Assembly (NCBI GenBank): GCA_037893245.1
Contig: JBAIAA010000316.1
Location: 62,001-126,000 of the forward strand
Source: Crossaster papposus
Taxonomy: Eukaryota > Echinodermata > Asteroidea > Velatida > Solasteridae
DNA length: 64,000 nt
Reading direction: 5' to 3'
Part shown: positions 58,768 through 64,000 of the stretch, piece after piece
Numbering within the stretch: position 1 is the first letter of the stretch
How the letters are laid out: the number at the start of each line of letters is the position of its first letter
Position numbers and translations under genes: made by a program
Notes under the pieces: generated by a model
Database searches by the model: none
What the model was told of the DNA's origin: nothing
What the model saw: the letters and a program-made list of their open reading frames with translations, nothing else

Positions 58768-59525
58768 TCTATAGGTTGTAACATGTGGCTGCGGTCACTT
58801 TTTTGTGCATGCCCAACTTTGTCAGACGTTCGGTTTTGACGCTGTGCCAATTTTTAAATTCGATTTTTAAAGTTGCGATATTCGCCCCGAAAGTGCGCCT
58901 ATAGGGTGTAACATGTGGCTGCGGTCACTTTTTTGTGCATGACCAACTTCGTCAGACGTTCGGTTTTGGCGCTGTGCCAATTTTTAAATTCGACTTTTAA
59001 ATTTGCGATATTCGCCCGGAAAGTGAGTCTATAGGGTGTAACATGTGGCTGCGGTCACTTTTTTGTGCATGACCAACTTCGTCAGACGTTTGGTTTTGGC
59101 GCTGTGCCAATTTTTAAATTCGATTTTTAAATTTGCGATATTCGCCCCAAAAGTGTGCCTATAGGGTGTAACATGTGGCTGCGGTCACTTTTTTGTGCAT
59201 GACCAACTTCGTCAGACGTTCGGTTTTGGCGCTGTGCCAATTTTTATATTCGATTTTTAAAGTTGCGATATTCGCCCCGAAAATGAGCCTATAGGGTGTA
59301 ACATGTGGCTGCGGTCACTTTTTTGTGCATGACCAACTTCGTCAGACGTTCGGTTTTGGCGCTGTGCCAATTTTTAAATTCGATTTTTAAAGTTGCGATA
59401 TTCTCCCCGAAAGTGAGCCTATAGGGTGTAACATGTGGCTGCGGTCACTTTTTTGTGCATGCCCAACTTTGTCAGACGTTTAGTTTTGGCGCTGTGCCGA
59501 TTTTTTAATTCCATTTTTAAATTTG
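58768..59525 (+). repeat. 130-bp satellite block, about 6 monomers
   Basis: It is one monomer shorter than the two preceding blocks and its first monomers differ (TTTTGACGCTG, AGTGCGCC), so monomers have been lost or exchanged here. Confidence 0.92.
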
Positions 59526-60971
59526 CACATCGAGCTAGTCATGGTCAGCTGTTTGATTCAAATCTTATTAGCAGCGGATACCGCAACCAGATGTTTCATA
59601 AGATTATTATGTTTTTCTTGTCCTATGATGTAAATTCAGTATTGATATATTCCATGTTTTGATATACAGTGTATCAATGTTCGATACTAACCCATGCTTT
59701 GTAGCAATTACCTTGTTAAAAGTTTGGAAAGAATGTAGTATCCTGACGCTACTCCACCAGTTGTGTACAAAGTCAAGAACATTTTCCTAACAAAATTTGA
59801 AATGTTTCTCAGCCCCAAATTCATGACTTCTCAACATTTCTGCACTGATTGACCTTCATGGAGGTGATTTATTTAGAATTAGATAAGTAGTTTGCGTTAA
59901 CACCAAGTGGTAATTCTCTTTAGTGAGTTGTGTGGTTCTGAAAATAACTGGAACTCAACGTTTCAGACAGTATGCTCTGCCCGTCGTCAGGAGACGGGCA
60001 GTCAACATTATTTCTAGAAGTTTCAATCTGATATAGGCCAGCTTGATGATTTTGGTAATTTCTTGGTAATCAGGTCTGAGACCTTAGGAAGAACGGCTTG
60101 CTCTACAAGATGCCAGGCCACACGGACTCAGTAACTGGTCTATCACTAAGCGGAGATGGCTCTCAAACTCAATGGATAACACGTGTAAGTCGGACAAAAA
60201 TCTTGACGATAGCCTAAGCAATTTTGTTTCTGGTAGAGTCAACTGATGAAAAGTTCCTAGATAACCCTTGGTATATGAATGAGGCTGATTTTACACAAAA
60301 AAAGATCCGTCTTAGGAAGACTAACTCATCCTAACTTTTGCAAATTAGGATGAGTTTATTCTTTTTGTACGATTGATCTTGGCATTATTGAAATCGGTCC
60401 CTGGAATCAGAAGTATGGTGTCATCGGGCTGTATATTTCAGCCTATTTTGTTTTTAAGTTGACGGTCTGTCTGCAATTCTTGTTTTGACAGTACGAATCT
60501 GGGATATCAGACCATTTGCACCTCAAGATGTGTCAAGCTGTTTCAAGAATCACAACACAACTTTGAGTTTGAGCAGGTAGGTGTGACACCAATCAGAAGA
60601 AAAATGTCCCTCTTCATTGTCTGTCAATCATATATCCTCAACGTACGGGTTTTCGAGGGTTTATGTCAAGGATTTATGTCAAGCAAGAGACCAACTCACA
60701 AAAGCAAACTTTCAATGTTGCAGTTTCTTTTATTTAAGTATTCTCCCGACTAGGTCAATAAAATCCGCCCATACGTCGTTCTACCTATGACGTAGGTCAA
60801 TCCTTGAAAACTAGATGCCTCGAAAAGCAGATACACAGACGATTCAAATTGCCAAAAAAAAGCACCCAATTGTTCACCAATCTGCCTGACTCAAAATTGA
60901 GTCAAGCAGTGCCCTCTCTTGTAACCGCACAAGACCAATATAATCTGATATCATTGTCGTTTTCCATCCAT
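59526..60971. repeat. Spacer of composite repeat, copy 4
   Basis: It is nearly identical to the other spacers (one visible change, AGCGGATACC for AGCGGGTACC); the first hairpin is at 59977-60001. Confidence 0.92.
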
Positions 60972-61341
60972 GCAGGTTGGAGTCCCGCAGGTTGGAGTCC
61001 CGCAGGTTGGAGTCTCGCAGGTTGGAGTCCCGCAGGTTGGAGTCCCGCAGGTTAGAGTCCCGCAGGTTGGAGTCCCGCAGGTTGGAGTCCCGCAGGTTGG
61101 AGTACGTCCCGCAGGTGGAGTCCCGCAGGTTGGAGTCCCGCAGGTTGGAGTCCCGCGGGTTGGAGTCCCGCAGGTTCGAGTCCCGCAGGTTCGAGTCCCG
61201 CAGGTTCGAGTCCCGCAGGTTCGAGTCCCGCAGGTTCGAGTCCCGCAGGTTCGAGTCCCGCAGGTTCGAGTCCCGCAGGTTCGAGTCCCGCAGGTTCGAG
61301 TCCCGCAGGTTCGAGTCCCGCAGGTTCGAGTCCCGCAGGTT
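60972..61341 (+). repeat. 15-bp minisatellite, unit 4 (11 B-box copies)
   Basis: This is the longest version: the GTTCGAG half has 11 units and the GTTGGAG half is unchanged. Confidence 0.92.
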
Positions 61342-61351
61342 CTGCAAGTTG

Positions 61352-62891
61352 GTCTATAGGTTGTAACATGTGGCTGCGGTCACTTTTTTGTGCATGCCCA
61401 ACTTTGTCAGACGTTCGGTTTTGACGCTGTGCCAATTTTTAAATTCGATTTTTAAAGTTGCGATATTCGCCCCGAAAGTGCGCCTATAGGGTGTAACATG
61501 TGGCTGCGGGTCACTTTTTTGTGCATGACCAACTTCGTCAGACGTTCGGTTTTGGCGCTGTGCCAATTTTTAAATTCGACTTTTAAATTTGCGATATTCG
61601 CCCGGAAAGTGAGTCTATAGGGTGTAACATGTGGCTGCGGTCACTTTTTTGTGCATGACCAACTTCGTCAGACGTTTGGTTTTGGCGCTGTGCCAATTTT
61701 TAAATTCGATTTTTAAATTTGCGATATTCGCCCCAAAAGTGTGCCTATAGGGTGTAACATGTGGCTGCGGTCACTTTTTTGTGCATGACCAACTTCGTCA
61801 GACGTTCGGTTTTGGCGCTGTGCCAATTTTTAAATTCAATTTTTAAAGTTGCGATATTCGCCCCGAAAGTGAGCCTATAGGGTGTAACATGTGGCTGCGG
61901 TCACGTTTTTGTGCATGACCAACTTCGTCAGACGTTCGGTTTTGGCGCTGTGCCAATTTTTTAATTCGATTTTTAAAGTTGCGATATTCGCCCCGAAAGT
62001 GAGCCTATAGGGTGTAACATGTGGCTGCGGTCACTTTTTTGTGCATGACCAACTTCGTCAGACGTTCGGTTTTGGCGCTGTGCCAATATTTTAATTCGAT
62101 TTTTAAAGTTGCGATATTCGCCCCGAAAGTGAGCCTATAGGGTGTAACATGTGGCTGCGGTCACTTTTTTGTGCATGACCAACTTCGTCAGACGTTCGGT
62201 TTTGGCGCTGTGCCAATTTTTAAATTCAATTTTTAAAGTTGCGATATTCGCCCCGAAAGTGAGCCTATAGGGTGTAACATGTGGCTGCGGTCACTTTTTT
62301 GTGCATGACCAACTTCGTCAGACGTTCGGTTTTGGCGCTGTGCCAATTTTTTAATTCGATTTTTAAAGTTGCGATATTCGCCCCGAAAGTGAGCCTATAG
62401 GGTGTAACATGTGGCTGCGGTCACTTTTTTGTGCATGACCAACTTCGTCAGACGTTCGGTTTTGGCGCTGTGCCAATTTTTATATTCGATTTTTAAAGTT
62501 GCGATATTCGCCCCGAAAATGAGCCTATAGGGTGTAACATGTGGCTGCGGTCACTTTTTTGTGCATGACCAACTTCGTCAGACGTTCGGTTTTGGCGCTG
62601 TGCCAATTTTTAAATTCGATTTTTAAAGTTGCGATATTTGCCCCGAAAGTGAGCCTATAGGGTGTAACATGTGGCTGCGGTCACTTTTTTGTGCATGACC
62701 AACTTCGTCAGACGTTCGGTTTTGGCGCTGTGCCAATTTTTAAATTCAATTTTTAAAGTTGCGATATTCGCCCCGAAAGTGAGCCTATAGGGTGTAACAT
62801 GTGGCTGCGGTCACTTTTTTGTGCATGCCCAACTTTGTCAGACGTTTAGTTTTGGCGCTGTGCCAATTTTTAAATTCCATTTTTAAATTTG
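61352..62891 (+). repeat. 130-bp satellite block, about 12 monomers
   Basis: It is the longest block between spacers. Variants ATTCAATT and TTTTATATTCG recur every two to three monomers within it, consistent with local duplication. One extra G (CTGCGGGTCAC) occurs near 61508. Confidence 0.92.
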
Positions 62892-64000
62892 CACATCGAG
62901 CTAGTCATGGTCAGCTGTTTGATTCAAATCTTATTAGCAGCGGGTACCGCAACCAGATGTTTCATAAGATTATTATGTTTTTCTTGTCCTATGAGGTAAA
63001 TTCAGTATTGATATATTCCATGTTTTGATATACAGTGTATCAATGTTCGATACTAACCCATGCTTTGTAGCAATTACCTTGTTAAAAGTTTGGAAAGAAT
63101 GTAGTATCCTGACGCTACTCCACCAGTTGTGTACAAAGTCAAGAACATTTTCCTAACAAAATTTGAAATGTTTCTCAGCCCCAAATTCATGACTTCTCAA
63201 CATTTCTGCACTGATTGACCTTCATGGAGGTGATTTATTTAGAATTAGATAAGTAGTTTGCGTTAACACCAAGTGGTAATTCTCTTTAGTGAGTTGTGTG
63301 GTTCTGAAAATAACTGGAACTCAACGTTTCAGACAGTATGCTCTGCCCGTCGTCAGGAGACGGGCAGTCAACATTATTTCTAGAAGTTTCAATCTGATAT
63401 AGGCCAGCTTGATGATTTTGGTAATTTCTTGGTAATCAGGTCTGAGACCTTAGGAAGAACGGCTTGCTCTACAAGATGCCAGGCCACACGGACTCAGTAA
63501 CTGGTCTATCACTAAGCGGAGATGGCTCTCAAACTCAATGGATAACACGTGTAAGTCGGACAAAAATCTTGACGATAGCCTAAGCAATTTTGTTTCTGGT
63601 AGAGTCAACTGATGAAAAGTTCCTAGATAACCCTTGGTATATGAATGAGGCTGATTTTACACAAAAAAAGATCCGTCTTAGGAAGACTAACTCATCCTAA
63701 CTTTTGCAAATTAGGATGAGTTTATTCTTTTTGTACGATTGATCTTGGCATTATTGAAATCGGTCCCTGGAATCAGAAGTATGGTGTCATCGGGCTGTAT
63801 ATTTCAGCCTATTTTGTTTTTAAGTTGACGGTCTGTCTGCAATTCTTGTTTTGACAGTACGAATCTGGGATATCAGACCATTTGCACCTCAAGATGTGTC
63901 AAGCTGTTTCAAGAATCACAACACAACTTTGAGTTTGAGCAGGTAGGTGTGACACCAATCAGAAGAAAAATGTCCCTCTTCATTGTCTGTCAATCATATA
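62892..64000. repeat. Spacer of composite repeat, copy 5, cut by right window edge
   Basis: It begins CACATCGAGCTAGTCATGG like the others and continues to the window edge; the first hairpin is at 63343-63367. Its minisatellite, if present, lies outside the window. Confidence 0.92.

Noticed and set aside
53137-61341. Open frames of 80-157 codons with LRDSN, EPAGL, VPQVG or ESRRL repeats
   Set aside because: The 15-bp unit lacks stops in most frames and is a multiple of 3, so several frames on both strands are open at once. This is expected by chance.

Overview
The window looks like nuclear DNA of an animal. The genes are split by AT-rich spliceosomal introns with GT-AG borders, the encoded proteins (SMC4 and UXS1) are animal-like, and much of the sequence is short non-autonomous transposons, tRNA-derived repeats and a very long satellite array. 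A marine invertebrate is my best guess (low confidence); the sequence alone does not fix the phylum.

Layout. Positions 1-657 (minus strand) hold the first two coding exons of SMC4, the condensin ATPase; the rest of the gene lies off the left edge. Positions 658-4242 are intergenic, with a long G-tract and copies of two short transposon families that both carry TTAA at their ends. Positions 4243-11976 (minus strand) hold a complete UXS1 gene (UDP-glucuronate decarboxylase / UDP-xylose synthase). I rebuilt it as 13 coding exons whose phases all join into one 410-residue frame, with an N-terminal membrane anchor, the GGAGFVG nucleotide-binding loop and the YxxxK catalytic pair. One intron appears to use a GC donor. 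Positions 11977-17002 carry no convincing gene. They contain a 728-bp transposon with perfect 24-bp inverted ends and a target-site duplication, a 21-bp minisatellite, a foldback-type element with a tRNA-derived segment inside it, and several strong hairpins.

Positions 17003-51690 are an unbroken array of about 267 copies of a 130-bp satellite, with higher-order duplications of 9, 10, 22, 24, 30 and 36 monomers. From 51691 to the right edge the satellite becomes part of a composite unit of about 2.64 kb: a 1446-bp single-copy-like spacer, a 15-bp minisatellite, then 6 to 12 satellite monomers. Four units are complete and a fifth is cut by the window edge.

The two genes are housekeeping genes with no evident functional link. 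The most unusual signals are in the repeats. Nearly every 130-bp monomer keeps a perfect NFI-type palindrome (TTGGC-N5-GCCAA). The 15-bp minisatellite carries an exact RNA polymerase III B-box / tRNA T-arm motif in 6, 6, 9 and 11 tandem copies in successive units. No protein-coding system was found in the satellite half; its many short open frames are by-products of repetition.
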